DNA from: Paenibacillus arenilitoris
GTDB lineage: Bacteria; Bacillota; Bacilli; Paenibacillales; Paenibacillaceae
DNA length: 64,000 nucleotides
Direction of reading: 5' to 3'
Assembly (NCBI RefSeq): GCF_014705655.1
Contig: NZ_JACXIY010000007.1
Location: 120,415 to 184,414, forward strand
Of this stretch, positions 1-9,231 are shown in pieces; position 1 is the first letter of the stretch; the number at the start of each line of letters is the position of its first letter. Under the pieces are notes generated by a model that saw only the letters and a program-made list of their open reading frames with translations, ran no database searches and was not told the DNA's origin. Made by a program: the position numbers and the translations under genes.

Positions 1-339
1 AAGTCCAAGTCGAACAATTACAACGGACTTCCGGTGCGCACGCAATATATTAAGGATGAGGAAGGGCGCAATTACGCCGCGTTCTACGCGCTGAAGCCAA
101 GCACGTTCGACAGCTACAAGGACTTCGACAAGCTGCCCGAGAACTTCTGGATGGAATTCAGAACCGCCGCGAGCGGAGAGCTGCAGAAGGTGAAGGACGG
201 CAATCTGTCGCTCGATGAGGCGCTTCAGCTGCTGCAGGTGAAGGGGCAGCAATTGCTCGACAAGGAAGAGCCGCCCGCCGGGGACGGCGGGAATGCGGGG
301 GCGGAGAATGCCGCCTCCTCCGGCGAATCGTCGCCATAA
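1..339 (+). CDS. C-terminal end of an extracellular solute-binding protein (partial)
   Basis: The reading frame is open from the first base, so the gene begins upstream of the window and only the last 112 codons are visible. The fragment is hydrophilic. It has the amphipathic C-terminal pattern seen in sugar-type ABC solute-binding lipoproteins, with a stretch like ASGELQKVKDGNLSLDEAL followed by a helix ending in LLDKEE. A low-complexity Gly/Ala/Ser/Pro tail follows. A rho-independent terminator lies directly behind it, so this is the last gene of its transcript. The internal GTG and ATG codons are not the true start. The family assignment rests on the C-terminus alone and is moderate; substrate and partner permeases cannot be told from here. 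Confidence 0.55.
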   Translation, partial: KSKSNNYNGLPVRTQYIKDEEGRNYAAFYALKPSTFDSYKDFDKLPENFWMEFRTAASGELQKVKDGNLSLDEALQLLQVKGQQLLDKEEPPAGDGGNAGAENAASSGESSP

Positions 340-346
340 CTTATCG

Positions 347-395
347 AAGGAGCGCGCTTCCCGTCTTCGGGCGAAGGAGCCGCTCCTTCTTTTTT
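347..395 (+). terminator. Rho-independent terminator after the solute-binding protein gene
   Basis: The 8-bp arms AAGGAGCG (347-354) and CGCTCCTT (381-388) are followed by a run of T residues to 395. Confidence 0.8.
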
Positions 396-408
396 ACCCC
401 CGGTCCGT

Positions 409-436
409 TTGGAATCCGGCGCAAATGTGCTAAAAT
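409..436 (+). promoter_or_regulatory. Sigma-A promoter for the HAD phosphatase gene
   Basis: The -35 is TTGGAA (409-414), the spacer is 16 bp, and the -10 is TAAAAT (431-436) preceded by TGC, an extended -10. It sits about 65 bp upstream of the ATG at 500. Confidence 0.55.
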
Positions 437-499
437 GATTTACTAGTTACATATGCTCCGATCATTCAAGCCAATTGATAGCGAAAGTAAGGAGGCACC

Positions 500-1255
500 A
501 TGTTGGGACAATATAAACTGGTTGCGCTGGATATGGACGGGACGCTGCTGAACGAACGTTCCGAGATCAGCGCGGAGAACGCGGAGTGGATCGGCAAGGC
601 GCTCGATGCGGGCGTCATCGTCAGCTTCTCGACCGGCCGCGGCTTCCGAAGCGCGCTGCCCTATGCCGAGCAATTAAAGCTGGAGACGCCTATGATCACG
701 GTGAACGGCAGCGAAATCTGGAGCAGGCCGCATGTGCTTCATAAGCGGACGCTTCTGAGCCCCGTCTATGTGAAGCGGCTGCACGAGCTTGCGCTGCGGC
801 ACGGCGAAGCCTGGTTCTGGGCGTATACGACGGACGACATTTACAACAAAGAGAAGTGGATCGATCCGCAAGGCGATTACGAGTCCCACCACTGGCTGAA
901 GTTCGGTTACTACACGGAGGACGACGCCTCACGGGAGCGGATCCTTGCCGAGATTCGAAGCTGGGACGCGCTCGAGATTACGAATTCGTCGCCCCACAAT
1001 CTGGAGCTTAACCCGAAGGGCGTCTCGAAGGCGACGGCGATCGAAGAGCTGTGCGGCTTGCTCGGCATCGGCGTGTCGGAGGTCGTTGCGGTAGGCGACA
1101 GCCTGAACGACATTGCGGCCATCCGCGCGGCGGGTCTCGGCGTAGCGATGGGCAACGCGCAGCAGGCGGTGAAGGAAGCGGCGGATTACGTCACGCTGAC
1201 GAACGACGAGCACGGCGTGGCGGAAGTGATTAGACGATTCGTATTGAAAGGTTGA
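500..1255 (+). CDS. Cof-type HAD-superfamily phosphatase
   Basis: This 251-residue cytosolic protein is probably a Mg-dependent phosphatase of the Cof/YwpJ group, acting on sugar phosphates or similar small metabolites. All four HAD motifs are visible: DMDGT at residues 11-15 with the nucleophilic and acid/base aspartates, STGR around 44-47, a lysine in the KGVSKA stretch near 172, and GDSLND near 198. The long segment between motifs II and III fits a type C2 cap. The ATG at 500 follows a good AAGGAGG site. Its own promoter lies upstream, and the DUF456 gene starts 7 bp after its stop, so the two are probably co-transcribed. The substrate cannot be predicted. Confidence 0.9.
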   Translation: MLGQYKLVALDMDGTLLNERSEISAENAEWIGKALDAGVIVSFSTGRGFRSALPYAEQLKLETPMITVNGSEIWSRPHVLHKRTLLSPVYVKRLHELALRHGEAWFWAYTTDDIYNKEKWIDPQGDYESHHWLKFGYYTEDDASRERILAEIRSWDALEITNSSPHNLELNPKGVSKATAIEELCGLLGIGVSEVVAVGDSLNDIAAIRAAGLGVAMGNAQQAVKEAADYVTLTNDEHGVAEVIRRFVLKG

Positions 1256-1262
1256 GGAGCGT

Positions 1263-1745
1263 ATGGACATACTAGGTTGGGCGCTGATCGTCCTGCTGTT
1301 CGCGATTGGCATGGCCGGCGCCGTCTATCCGATTTTGCCAGGCGCGCTCGCCATTTATGCGGCATTTTTCGTATATGGTTTCTTCTTCTCGTTCGGCGAA
1401 TTCGGCATTTGGTTCTGGCTCATTCAGACGATTATCGTCATCGTGCTGTTTATCGCGGATTACGCGGTCAGCGCCTGGGGGGTCAAGCGGTTCGGCGGCT
1501 CCAAGGCCTCGATCGTCGGGAGCACGATCGGCATCATTATCGGCCCGTTCGTAATCCCCGCGTTCGGTCTGATTATCGGGCCGTTCGCGGGGGCGGTCAT
1601 CGGCGAGATGATCGCGGGCTCGAATATGGAGAAATCGCTGAAGGTCGGCGTAGGATCGGTCGTAGGTCTCTTTACGAGCGTGGTCGTTAAGGTTATCCTT
1701 CAATTGATCATGATCGCGCTGTTCGTGTTGTGGCTCGTATTCTAA
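1263..1745 (+). CDS. DUF456 family membrane protein
   Basis: This is a 160-residue integral membrane protein. It has hydrophobic segments near residues 1-30, 35-65, 85-115 and 130-160, with glycine-rich turns such as [11 protein letters not shown] and [11 protein letters not shown] that are typical of DUF456 (YqgC-like) proteins. The family's function is unknown. It starts 7 bp behind the phosphatase gene and 22 bp before the ThuA gene, so it sits inside a probable operon. A GAGGAG ribosome binding site overlaps the end of the upstream gene. The length fits the family. Confidence 0.8.
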   Translation: MDILGWALIVLLFAIGMAGAVYPILPGALAIYAAFFVYGFFFSFGEFGIWFWLIQTIIVIVLFIADYAVSAWGVKRFGGSKASIVGSTIGIIIGPFVIPAFGLIIGPFAGAVIGEMIAGSNMEKSLKVGVGSVVGLFTSVVVKVILQLIMIALFVLWLVF

Positions 1746-1767
1746 TTGGGAAAAGGAAGATGACGGG

Positions 1768-2493
1768 ATGATTAAAGTAACGGTATGGAATGAATTTTTG
1801 CACGAGAAGGTGCATGAAGAGGTGCAGAAGGTTTATCCGGACGGCATTCACCAAGCATTGGCCAAAGGCATAGCCGCGGGCGACATCGAGGTCGCGACGG
1901 CGACGCTCGAAGAGCCGGAGCACGGCCTTACGGAAGAGCGGCTGGCGAATACGGACGTGCTGATCTGGTGGGGCCATATGGGCCATGACAAGGTCGACGA
2001 CGCGATCGTCGAAAGGGTGCAGCAGCGCGTGCTCGGCGGCATGGGCCTCATCGTACTCCACTCCGGCCATTTCTCGAAAATTTTCAAAAAGCTGATGGGC
2101 ACGGGCTGCGATTTGAAATGGCGGGAAGCGGGCGAGAAGGAGCGCTTATGGGTCGTTAATCCGGCGCATCCGATCGCGGCCGGCCTTCCGGAATATATTA
2201 CGATCGAGAGCGAGGAAATGTACGGCGAGCATTTCGATATCCCGGCGCCGGACGAGCTGATCTTCGTCAGCTGGTTCGAAGGCGGCGAGGTGTTCCGCAG
2301 CGGCTGCACGTTCAGCCGCGGCCAGGGCAAAATCTTTTATTTCCGTCCGGGACACGAAACCTATCCGACGTACTATAATCCGCAGGTGCTGCAGGTCATT
2401 CAGAACGGCGTCCGCTGGGCGGCTCCGTCCGGCGCGGCCGCTCCGGTAAGAGGCAACCATCAGCCGCTTGAGCCGATCGGCAATAAAGGATAG
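1768..2493 (+). CDS. ThuA domain-containing protein
   Basis: This 241-residue cytosolic protein resembles ThuA, a class I glutamine-amidotransferase-like fold first linked to trehalose and sucrose utilisation in rhizobia. Supporting stretches are [10 protein letters not shown] at the N-terminus, [12 protein letters not shown] near 64-75, the strand [12 protein letters not shown] near 91-102 and [13 protein letters not shown] near 190. ThuA proteins usually lack the full amidotransferase triad, and their exact reaction is unsettled. The gene follows DUF456 by 22 bp and precedes the MurJ-like gene by 20 bp. The operon context (phosphatase, membrane protein, flippase) does not point to a defined sugar pathway. 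Confidence 0.85.
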   Translation: MIKVTVWNEFLHEKVHEEVQKVYPDGIHQALAKGIAAGDIEVATATLEEPEHGLTEERLANTDVLIWWGHMGHDKVDDAIVERVQQRVLGGMGLIVLHSGHFSKIFKKLMGTGCDLKWREAGEKERLWVVNPAHPIAAGLPEYITIESEEMYGEHFDIPAPDELIFVSWFEGGEVFRSGCTFSRGQGKIFYFRPGHETYPTYYNPQVLQVIQNGVRWAAPSGAAAPVRGNHQPLEPIGNKG

Positions 2494-2513
2494 GGAGACT
2501 TCCGGATTCGACC

Positions 2514-4154
2514 ATGCTAAAAAAAGACTCGCTAATAAAAGGCACGCTGATTCTGGCGGCCGCAGCGCTGACAGCCCGGTTTCTCGGGCTGTTTCAGCGT
2601 ATTCCGCTCGATTACATGCTCGGCGCGGACGGACAGGCCGCCTTCAACCAGGCGAACCAGCTTTACTTGCTTCTGCTTACGGTCGCCACGGGAGGCATTC
2701 CGGTCACGATCAGCAAGATGATCTCCCAGCGCTACGCGCTCGGCAGGCCGGAAGAGGCCAGGCAGATCTATAAGGCGGCGCTGCTGTTCGGGGCCGTGAC
2801 CGGCGTGCTGCTGGCCGTCGCCATGTTCGTCCTGGCTCCGCAATACGCGGAGCTGTCGAAGGTTCCGCAATCGACCTTGTCCTTGAAAGCGATCGCCCCC
2901 GCGCTGCTCCTGTTCCCGATCATCGCGATGACGAGAGGCTACTTCCAGGGCAGGCAGATTATGTCCGCTGGAGCGATCTCGCAAATCGTCGAGCAAATAT
3001 TGCGGATACTAGGCGGCATCGGCCTCGCGCTCATTATTCTCGGCCTCGGCTGGGGAGACGAATGGGGCGCCGCCGCGATCGCGTTCGGCAGCGTGTTCGG
3101 CAGCATCGGCGCCTTCGTCGTCATGCTCCGTTACGCCAGGAAGCTGAAGAGGCAGGATAAGGCCGAGGCAGACAAGGAGACCGGCGCTATCCGGCAGACC
3201 GAAGCCGCCGCGAAGCCGCTGCGCTTCCGGTCCATTTACCGGGAAATATTTACGATGTCCATTCCCGCCGTCGTGACGGCGATGACGGTGCAGTTCGTCT
3301 ATTTCTTCGACCAAACGTTCTTCATGAGGCTGACCGCATCGTTCTATAACGAGGAATCGGCATTGGAAGTGCTGGCCAATTATTCGACGAAGGCAATGGC
3401 GCTCGCCGGCATTCCGCCGATTCTGGCGATCGCGCTCGGGGCGTCCATCATTCCGGTCATCGCTTCGGCGTATTCGCTGAAGAAGATGGACGAGGTTCAG
3501 CGGCAGGCGTCTCTCGTCATGCGCATCGTCTGCTTCACGGGCGTGCCGGTCGCGCTGCTGCTGACCGTCGCCGCCTATTCGGTAACCGGCTTGCTGTTCA
3601 CCAGCCCTAGCGGCAGCGGCGCCGTCGCGCTGCTAACGGCGGGAACGATCATGCAAATTACGATGATGACGACCAATTCGATATTATACGGCCTCGACAT
3701 GCCGAGGCTGCCGATGATGCATACGTTCGTCGGTTTTGGACTCAAAATATTGTTCAGCGTGGCGCTTGCGCCATGGATGGGGGTTTACGGCCTTATCGTC
3801 GGCTCTTCGATCTGTTTTATCGTCATTACGTGGTTAAATGTAAGAAGAATCAATCGGCAGGTGAAGCTGAACGTGCTTGGCCGCAGGTGGGCGCCGTACA
3901 TGGCCGCGATCGCGATTCCCGCGGCCGCGGGCTGGGGCGCGGAATACGTCGTGCTGGGCTGGACCGAAGCCTGGGCGCCGAAGCTGTCTTACTTGACCGC
4001 AGGCGCCGCGGCGGCCGTCGTCGTAGGCGGGCTGTACGTGCTGCTGCTGGCCGCGCTTCGCGTCGTAACGCCGGAGGATATCCGCTCGTTCCCGGGCCCG
4101 CTCCGCAAGGCGATGACGCTTCTATTGAAGCCGTTCTACAAAAAATCGAGATAA
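2514..4154 (+). CDS. MurJ/YtgP-type lipid II flippase or related polysaccharide exporter
   Basis: This 546-residue protein has about 14 membrane segments and belongs to the MVF/MOP superfamily. It would move an undecaprenyl-linked precursor, most likely lipid II, across the membrane. The length matches B. subtilis YtgP (MurJ). Typical pieces are LIKGTLILAAAALTARFLGL at the N-terminus, TVATGGIPVTISKMISQ near 55-75, and the RGYFQGRQ loop near 140. The charged insert at 205-235 is the usual central cytoplasmic loop. It is the last gene of the run starting at 500 and is followed by a hairpin. Closely related SpoVB- and YkvU-type paralogs exist in spore formers, so a sporulation role cannot be excluded. 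Confidence 0.8.
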   Translation: MLKKDSLIKGTLILAAAALTARFLGLFQRIPLDYMLGADGQAAFNQANQLYLLLLTVATGGIPVTISKMISQRYALGRPEEARQIYKAALLFGAVTGVLLAVAMFVLAPQYAELSKVPQSTLSLKAIAPALLLFPIIAMTRGYFQGRQIMSAGAISQIVEQILRILGGIGLALIILGLGWGDEWGAAAIAFGSVFGSIGAFVVMLRYARKLKRQDKAEADKETGAIRQTEAAAKPLRFRSIYREIFTMSIPAVVTAMTVQFVYFFDQTFFMRLTASFYNEESALEVLANYSTKAMALAGIPPILAIALGASIIPVIASAYSLKKMDEVQRQASLVMRIVCFTGVPVALLLTVAAYSVTGLLFTSPSGSGAVALLTAGTIMQITMMTTNSILYGLDMPRLPMMHTFVGFGLKILFSVALAPWMGVYGLIVGSSICFIVITWLNVRRINRQVKLNVLGRRWAPYMAAIAIPAAAGWGAEYVVLGWTEAWAPKLSYLTAGAAAAVVVGGLYVLLLAALRVVTPEDIRSFPGPLRKAMTLLLKPFYKKSR

Positions 4155-4158
4155 GCCG

Positions 4159-4200
4159 AGAGGGCACACCAATCCGTTGGAGTGCCCTCTTGTACTTATT
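4159..4200 (+). terminator. Hairpin terminator after the flippase gene
   Basis: The 9-bp perfect arms AGAGGGCAC (4159-4167) and GTGCCCTCT (4182-4190) are followed by only a patchy T-rich stretch. Confidence 0.6.
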
Positions 4201-4244
4201 CTATTAATCTACCCGTTTCGATAAAAACTTCTCTTTTCCACACA

Positions 4245-4273
4245 TTTACAATAAATAGAGTCTCCTGTACAAT
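4245..4273 (+). promoter_or_regulatory. Sigma-A promoter for the stalk-domain lipoprotein
   Basis: TTTACA (4245-4250), a 17-bp spacer and TACAAT (4268-4273) lie about 60 bp upstream of the chosen start at 4334. Confidence 0.6.
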
Positions 4274-4333
4274 GGGGAGGTGTTTGCAGACATGTGTCTA
4301 CTATATTCATTGTACAAAAAAGGAGACGGGTTG

Positions 4334-5923
4334 ATGGTAACAAAATTCGGAAAACTTCGCATGCTGACGGCGCTCTTGCTTGCGCTTGCGCTCGTGTTGC
4401 TCGCAGGCTGCCAATCGATCGCGAACGTGGATTTCAACAAGGCGCTGACGAACGCGCTGAAGGTGACGTCAAGCGAAGGCAAGCAGTCGGTCGAGCTGAA
4501 GCTCGAGCTGGACGAGGCGGCTCTCGAAGACATGCCGGAAGATGAGCTTGCGCTGATCAAGCTGCTCTCGAACGTGAAGCTGCAGCTGGACAACGTAAAG
4601 GCGCAGGATGAGAATCATCTATCCTTCGACGGAAGCCTGGCTTTCGGCGAGGAGGCTTCGATCGCGTTCTCCGCGAAGCTTTCGGACACGCTTGCGGTCA
4701 TCGAGCTCGAAGGAGCGAAGCAGCCCTTCGTGCTGGACATGGCGGACGCGGGCTTCGCGGGAATGCCGGCGGAGGAGGCGGCCGCAGAGGTTGACATCGA
4801 CAGCGAGTCGCTTGCGGCGATCGGGCATCGCATGCTCGATACGGTCGGCGCATACGTCATTAACAACCTGCCGAACCCGGAGCGGATCGAAGCGAAGCCG
4901 GCGACCGAGCAGGTAGGCGGCGCGTCCGTGCCTATGATGCATGTTCATTTCGACATGAACGGACCGGAAATCTGGGCCTGGGTGAAGCAATACGTCGACG
5001 CGCTGGCGGCGGACCGCGCCGGACTCGACCGGATGATCGCGGGCATTTACGAGATTATCGAGGGCAGCCCCGAGCTGTCGGAAGTCCTCGGCATCCCTGC
5101 CCTGATAGAAGAAGGCGGGCTGGACGCGCCGACGACGGAGGACATGCTGAAGGAAGCGACGGACGAAATCGCGGCCCTGCTGGCCGATTGGCAGGCGGAG
5201 ATGAAGAAGGCGGAAGAAGCGGAGCGGGCGACGCTCGATACGGTGTTCAGCGAAAGCCTGGCGCTCAAGGCGGACGTGTATGTCGACGCCAAGCTCGATA
5301 TCCGCAAGCAGGCGTACGAGCTGACATATGTGCCTGGCGAGGCGGCGGCGGCCGACCTGGCGCCGCTGAAAGGGCTGAAGCTGACGATTGCCGGCGAAGC
5401 CTGGAACGTGAACGGCGACGTGACGGCGGAAGCGCCGGCCGCTTCGGATGATGCGCTCGGCTTGGAAGAGCTGTCCGAAATGCACGGCTACCAATTGCTT
5501 AAGCGGTTCGACGAAACGTCGGCCGTATACGACTTGTTGAAAAATACGTTCCATGTCGGCAAGCAATCGATCAGTTGGTACCCGTACGAATATGACAATC
5601 CGGTCATTCTTACGCCGGCGAACATTACGATCATTCCGCTGCGCGATACGGCCGATGCGCTTGGCGGCAAGCTTTCCCCGAACGCGAAGAACAAGTCGAT
5701 CGTCCTGTTCGACGAGGCGACGGGCACGACGATCGAAGTAAAGGTCGGCAGCGACGCGGCGATCGTCAACGGCAAAAGCGTGAACTGGTCGTTCCCGGTT
5801 ACGTCGGTGGACGGCGTTACGTACGTGCCGGCGCGCGATCTTGCAAGGGCGCTGCATGCAAACCTTGCATGGACGACGCTTTACGGAGACGAGAAAGTAT
5901 TTACGCTTGAGAGGGAAGTCTAA
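4334..5923 (+). CDS. Lipoprotein with C-terminal copper-amine-oxidase-N / stalk domain
   Basis: This 529-residue secreted lipoprotein has a cationic N-terminus and a hydrophobic core, and its lipobox LLAGC places the lipidated cysteine near residue 26. The middle (about 40-400) is helical and acidic and resembles no domain I can name. The last ~115 residues form a copper amine oxidase N-terminal-like (stalk) domain, with ITIIPLRDTADALGGKL and the repeated half VTYVPARDLARALHANLAW. Such domains are common on the Paenibacillus cell surface and probably act in wall attachment or protein contact rather than copper chemistry. The ATG at 4334 is chosen because AAAGGAG precedes it and it begins the signal peptide; an ATG 54 bases upstream in the same frame lacks a site. 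Confidence 0.8.
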   Translation: MVTKFGKLRMLTALLLALALVLLAGCQSIANVDFNKALTNALKVTSSEGKQSVELKLELDEAALEDMPEDELALIKLLSNVKLQLDNVKAQDENHLSFDGSLAFGEEASIAFSAKLSDTLAVIELEGAKQPFVLDMADAGFAGMPAEEAAAEVDIDSESLAAIGHRMLDTVGAYVINNLPNPERIEAKPATEQVGGASVPMMHVHFDMNGPEIWAWVKQYVDALAADRAGLDRMIAGIYEIIEGSPELSEVLGIPALIEEGGLDAPTTEDMLKEATDEIAALLADWQAEMKKAEEAERATLDTVFSESLALKADVYVDAKLDIRKQAYELTYVPGEAAAADLAPLKGLKLTIAGEAWNVNGDVTAEAPAASDDALGLEELSEMHGYQLLKRFDETSAVYDLLKNTFHVGKQSISWYPYEYDNPVILTPANITIIPLRDTADALGGKLSPNAKNKSIVLFDEATGTTIEVKVGSDAAIVNGKSVNWSFPVTSVDGVTYVPARDLARALHANLAWTTLYGDEKVFTLEREV

Positions 5924-5981
5924 AGGTACCCGAGATAAACCTAAATTTCAACGAGATACAGCGAATGTGGAGGTGCGCGGC

Positions 5982-6329
5982 ATGAAAAAACTAAGTACGG
6001 ATGCCGAATTTCGCGAAGCGGCGGCCGGCGGCGGGTTGACGATCGCGGTGTTCAAAGCGGCGTGGTGCAAGGACTGCCACTTCATCGATCCGTTTATGCC
6101 GGATGTGGAGAGGCATTACGAGGGGCGCGTCCGGTTCGTGGAAATCGACCGCGACGAGCTGCCCGACCTGTGCTCGGAGCTGAACATCCTCGGCATTCCA
6201 AGCTTCATCGCTTTCCGGGACGGCAAGGAGCTGATCCGCTTCGTAAGCAAGCTGCGCAAGACGCGCGAGGAGATCGAGCAATTCATCGAGAGAGCCATTC
6301 AGGTTGGCGACGCGCTTAACCCATCGTAA
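5982..6329 (+). CDS. Thioredoxin-like protein (YtpP type)
   Basis: This 115-residue cytosolic thioredoxin-fold protein has the active-site motif WCKDC near residues 27-31. The cis-proline segment GIPSFIAF lies near 70-77. The stretch PDLCSELNILGIPSF resembles Bacillus YtpP-type thioredoxins, which serve in disulfide exchange or bacillithiol-linked redox control. The start at 5982 follows GGAGG at normal distance; the open frame extends further upstream but without a binding site and overlapping the preceding lipoprotein gene. A strong terminator follows. The WCKDC sequence differs from classical WCGPC, so redox potential and partners may differ from TrxA. Confidence 0.85.
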   Translation: MKKLSTDAEFREAAAGGGLTIAVFKAAWCKDCHFIDPFMPDVERHYEGRVRFVEIDRDELPDLCSELNILGIPSFIAFRDGKELIRFVSKLRKTREEIEQFIERAIQVGDALNPS

Positions 6330-6337
6330 GCCATGGT

Positions 6338-6387
6338 CCGCGCTGCGGGAGGAGAGGTTGGTCTCCCGCGGCGCGGTCTTTCGTTTT
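6338..6387 (+). terminator. Rho-independent terminator after the thioredoxin gene
   Basis: The 14-base arms 6338-6351 and 6363-6376 pair with one T-G wobble (CCGCGC..GCGGGAG against CTCCCGC..GCGCGG). TCTTTCGTTTT follows. Confidence 0.75.
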
Positions 6388-6491
6388 GTGCCCGGCGCCG
6401 CGCGGAAGTTCACATTTTCAACATGGCTTTTGCCGGTTGTTATCGCTATAATTGAAACTGTTATTAATTCGTGAAATTAGGTGATTTTATT

Positions 6492-7418
6492 ATGGTAACC
6501 GGCCGTTTTCGCGCGCTAGCTCTCGCTGCGTGCATCGGAATGCTTCTCGTACTGCTCGCCGGGGCTCTTGTTACGAATACGGAATCGGGACGCGGCTGCG
6601 GCGACGATTGGCCGCTCTGCCATGGCAAGTTCATCCCGGCCTACACGCTGGAATCCATGATCGAATATTCCCACCGTCTCGTGAGCGGCGTGGAAGGACT
6701 GCTCGTCCTTGCCGTTTCCGTCCTGGTCTATTCCAACTATAGAAAAAACCGCGACGCGTTCAGGGAGCCGCATTTCTATGCGTCAATGGCGCTGCTCTTT
6801 ACCGTCGTTCAGGCGCTGATGGGCGCGGCGGCCGTCATGTGGCCGCAATCGCCTCCGGTGATGGCGATCCATTTCGGCATTTCGCTCATCGCGTTCGCGG
6901 CCACGCTGCTGCTCGTCGTCTGGGCCTACCGCGCAAAGCGCGGGGCGCAAGCCGAATACAAGGTGCCGCGTTCGATCTATCCGAGGGCGCTCGCTACGGC
7001 GATCTATTGCTATGTCGTCGTCTACCTCGGCGCGTTCATCCGGCACACGGATTCGGCCGGCGGATGCGAAGGGTGGCCGCTTTGCAACGGGCAAGTCGTT
7101 CCCGAGCTGGACGGGGCGACGGGCGCCGTATTCATTCACCGGGTCGCGGCGCTTATTCTCGGCATCGCCATCGCCGGTTTGTACGTGCATGTCCGCAAGG
7201 TTAGCGGAGACGAAGCGGGGCTGACGAAATCGGCGACATGGGCGCTTTCGCTCGTCGTCTTGCAGATTTTCAGCGGAGCGCTGCTTACGGCGACGATCGG
7301 CGAGGAAGATTCGTTTATTTTTACGAGCTTGCTTCACAATGTAATCATTACCGGTTTGTTCGGCATTTTGCTTGATCTCGTCATTCGTTCATGGCGGCTT
7401 AGGGAAGGGCGTGCATAA
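6492..7418 (+). CDS. ctaA: Heme A synthase (CtaA/Cox15)
   Basis: This 308-residue membrane enzyme oxidises the C8 methyl of heme O to a formyl group, making heme A for terminal oxidases. There are eight predicted helices in two four-helix repeats. Each repeat carries its paired cysteines in the extracellular loop: GRGCGDDWPLCHG near 33-45 and GGCEGWPLCNG near 193-203. Heme-ligand histidines occur in EYSHRLVSG, AIHFGISL, FIHRVAALI and LLHNVIITG. The ATG at 6492 is chosen because AGGTG lies 9 bases upstream; a GTG 21 bases earlier has no site. A TATAAT -10 is at 6447-6452 without a clear -35. The UbiD-family gene follows after 2 bp, so the two are probably co-transcribed. Confidence 0.93.
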   Translation: MVTGRFRALALAACIGMLLVLLAGALVTNTESGRGCGDDWPLCHGKFIPAYTLESMIEYSHRLVSGVEGLLVLAVSVLVYSNYRKNRDAFREPHFYASMALLFTVVQALMGAAAVMWPQSPPVMAIHFGISLIAFAATLLLVVWAYRAKRGAQAEYKVPRSIYPRALATAIYCYVVVYLGAFIRHTDSAGGCEGWPLCNGQVVPELDGATGAVFIHRVAALILGIAIAGLYVHVRKVSGDEAGLTKSATWALSLVVLQIFSGALLTATIGEEDSFIFTSLLHNVIITGLFGILLDLVIRSWRLREGRA

Positions 7419-7420
7419 TA

Positions 7421-9184
7421 ATGAGTTTTTCGAATTTACGCGAATTTTTGGACAGGCTGAAGCGGGAGAACGATCTGGCGATCATCGACGCGCCGGTGGA
7501 TCCGAACTTGGAAATCGCGGAGATCCATCGCCGAGTCATTGACGCGGGAGGGCCGGCTCTGCTGTTCACGAACGTGAAGGGGAGCCCGTTCCCGGTCGTC
7601 ACGAATTTGTTCGGTACGAGCCGGCGCGTCGACCTCGCGTTCGGACCGCGTCCGGAAGCGCTCATGAAGCAAATCGTCGGGGCGGTCGACCGCGTCCTGC
7701 CGCCGACGCCTAAGGCGATATGGGGCGAGAAAAATTTAATTTGGGACATGCTCAAGGTCGGCATCAAGGAGGTTCCTTCCGGCGGAGCGCCGATTCTCGG
7801 GTCCTGCAAGCGGGACAATCCGCTGGCGGGCTTGCCCGCGATTACGAGCTGGCAGGAGGACGGCGGCCCGTTCATTACGCTGCCGCTCGTCTATACGGAG
7901 CATCCCGAGCATCGCAAGCAGCATAATCTCGGCATGTATCGGATGCAAATTTTCGACGATTCGACGACCGGCATGCACTGGCAAATCCATAAGGGCGGCG
8001 GCTTCCACTACCATGAAGCCGAGAAGAAGGGCGAAGCGCTGCCGGTATCCGTCTTTCTCGGCGGCCCGCCGGCGCTGATCGCCTCCGCCATTGCGCCCGT
8101 ACCCGAGCATCTGCCGGAGCTGCTGCTCGCCTCGCTCATCATCGGCGGCAAGCTGCCGGTGGTCAAGGATCCGAACGGGGCGCACCGCATTCCGTCCGAA
8201 GCGGAATTCGTGCTGAGCGGCCTCGTGCCGCCGCATGTCAGGAGGCCGGAGGGGCCGTTCGGCGACCATTACGGCTATTATTCGCTTACGCATGACTTTC
8301 CGGTGTTCAACGTCAGCCATATGTGGCATCGCAAGGACGCGATTTATCCCGCTACCGTCGTCGGCAAGCCGAGGCAGGAAGATTATTACATGGGCGAATT
8401 TCTTCAGAAGCTGCTGTCGCCCGCGTTCCCGATGGCGATGCCCGGCGTGAAGGATTTGTGGACTTATGCCGAGACCGGCTTCCATGCGCTTGCCGCGGCC
8501 GTTGTAAGGGAAAGCTATTCGAGGGAAGCGCTTGCTTCGGCGTTCCGGATTTTGGGCGAAGGGCAGCTGACGCTGACGAAGTTTCTCATGATCACGAATC
8601 AGCCCGTTCGGCTGGAGGACTTCGCTTCGCTGCTGGAGACGGTGCTTGAGCGCTTCCGCCCGGAGACGGACCTGTTCGTCTTCGACAAGACGTCGCATGA
8701 CACGCTCGATTATACGGGCGGCAAGCTGAATCACGGCAGCAAGGCCGTCATGCTCGGGGTGGGAGACCCCATCCGCGAGCTGCCGGGCGTCTATGACGAG
8801 GGAGCCATTCCGGAAATATCGGCAGCGAAGCCGTACTGCAAAGGCTGTCTAGTCGTTTCGGGCGCGGCTTACGAAGCGGAGCCGAAGCTGGCCGAGCGGC
8901 TGCTCGCTTCCATGACGGAGAAGCAGACCGCATGGCCGCTTGTCATTCTGGCTGACGACGCGGACATTGCCGCCGCGCAAACGCCGTTCCTCTGGACGGT
9001 ATTCACCCGGTTCAATCCGGCGGACGATATATACGCGAACTCCGACATTCGCAGGCATCATTTCGGCTACAAGCTGCCGATCGTCATCGACGCGAGAATG
9101 AAGCCGGGCTATCCGGACGAGCTGTTCCCGCGGGAAGACGTCGTGAAGCTCGTTGACGGCAGATGGAGCGAGTATAAGCTGTAG
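7421..9184 (+). CDS. UbiD-family prenylated-flavin decarboxylase (menaquinone type candidate)
   Basis: This 587-residue cytosolic protein belongs to the UbiD family, which uses prenylated FMN and a divalent metal for reversible decarboxylation of aromatic or unsaturated acids. Family stretches are SPFPVVTNLFGT near 50-61, NLGMYRMQIFDDSTTGMHWQ near 170, RRPEGPFGDHYGYYS near 272-286 and MPGVKDLWTYAETGFHALA near 340. It is about 90 residues longer than E. coli UbiD, mostly at the C-terminus. No UbiX-type flavin prenyltransferase is in the window. Because mqnE of the futalosine pathway lies 3.4 kb away, I infer it may perform the final decarboxylation of that route. Roles on other aryl acids remain possible. 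Confidence 0.85.
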   Translation: MSFSNLREFLDRLKRENDLAIIDAPVDPNLEIAEIHRRVIDAGGPALLFTNVKGSPFPVVTNLFGTSRRVDLAFGPRPEALMKQIVGAVDRVLPPTPKAIWGEKNLIWDMLKVGIKEVPSGGAPILGSCKRDNPLAGLPAITSWQEDGGPFITLPLVYTEHPEHRKQHNLGMYRMQIFDDSTTGMHWQIHKGGGFHYHEAEKKGEALPVSVFLGGPPALIASAIAPVPEHLPELLLASLIIGGKLPVVKDPNGAHRIPSEAEFVLSGLVPPHVRRPEGPFGDHYGYYSLTHDFPVFNVSHMWHRKDAIYPATVVGKPRQEDYYMGEFLQKLLSPAFPMAMPGVKDLWTYAETGFHALAAAVVRESYSREALASAFRILGEGQLTLTKFLMITNQPVRLEDFASLLETVLERFRPETDLFVFDKTSHDTLDYTGGKLNHGSKAVMLGVGDPIRELPGVYDEGAIPEISAAKPYCKGCLVVSGAAYEAEPKLAERLLASMTEKQTAWPLVILADDADIAAAQTPFLWTVFTRFNPADDIYANSDIRRHHFGYKLPIVIDARMKPGYPDELFPREDVVKLVDGRWSEYKL

Positions 9185-9231
9185 ACCGCGGCGCTCCGTT
9201 TCCATAAATCGATACAGAAAGGATTGTTCGC

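Noticed and set aside
4619..5857. 412-codon minus-strand frame opposite the stalk-domain lipoprotein
   Set aside because: It lies entirely within a better-supported gene and has antisense-type composition.
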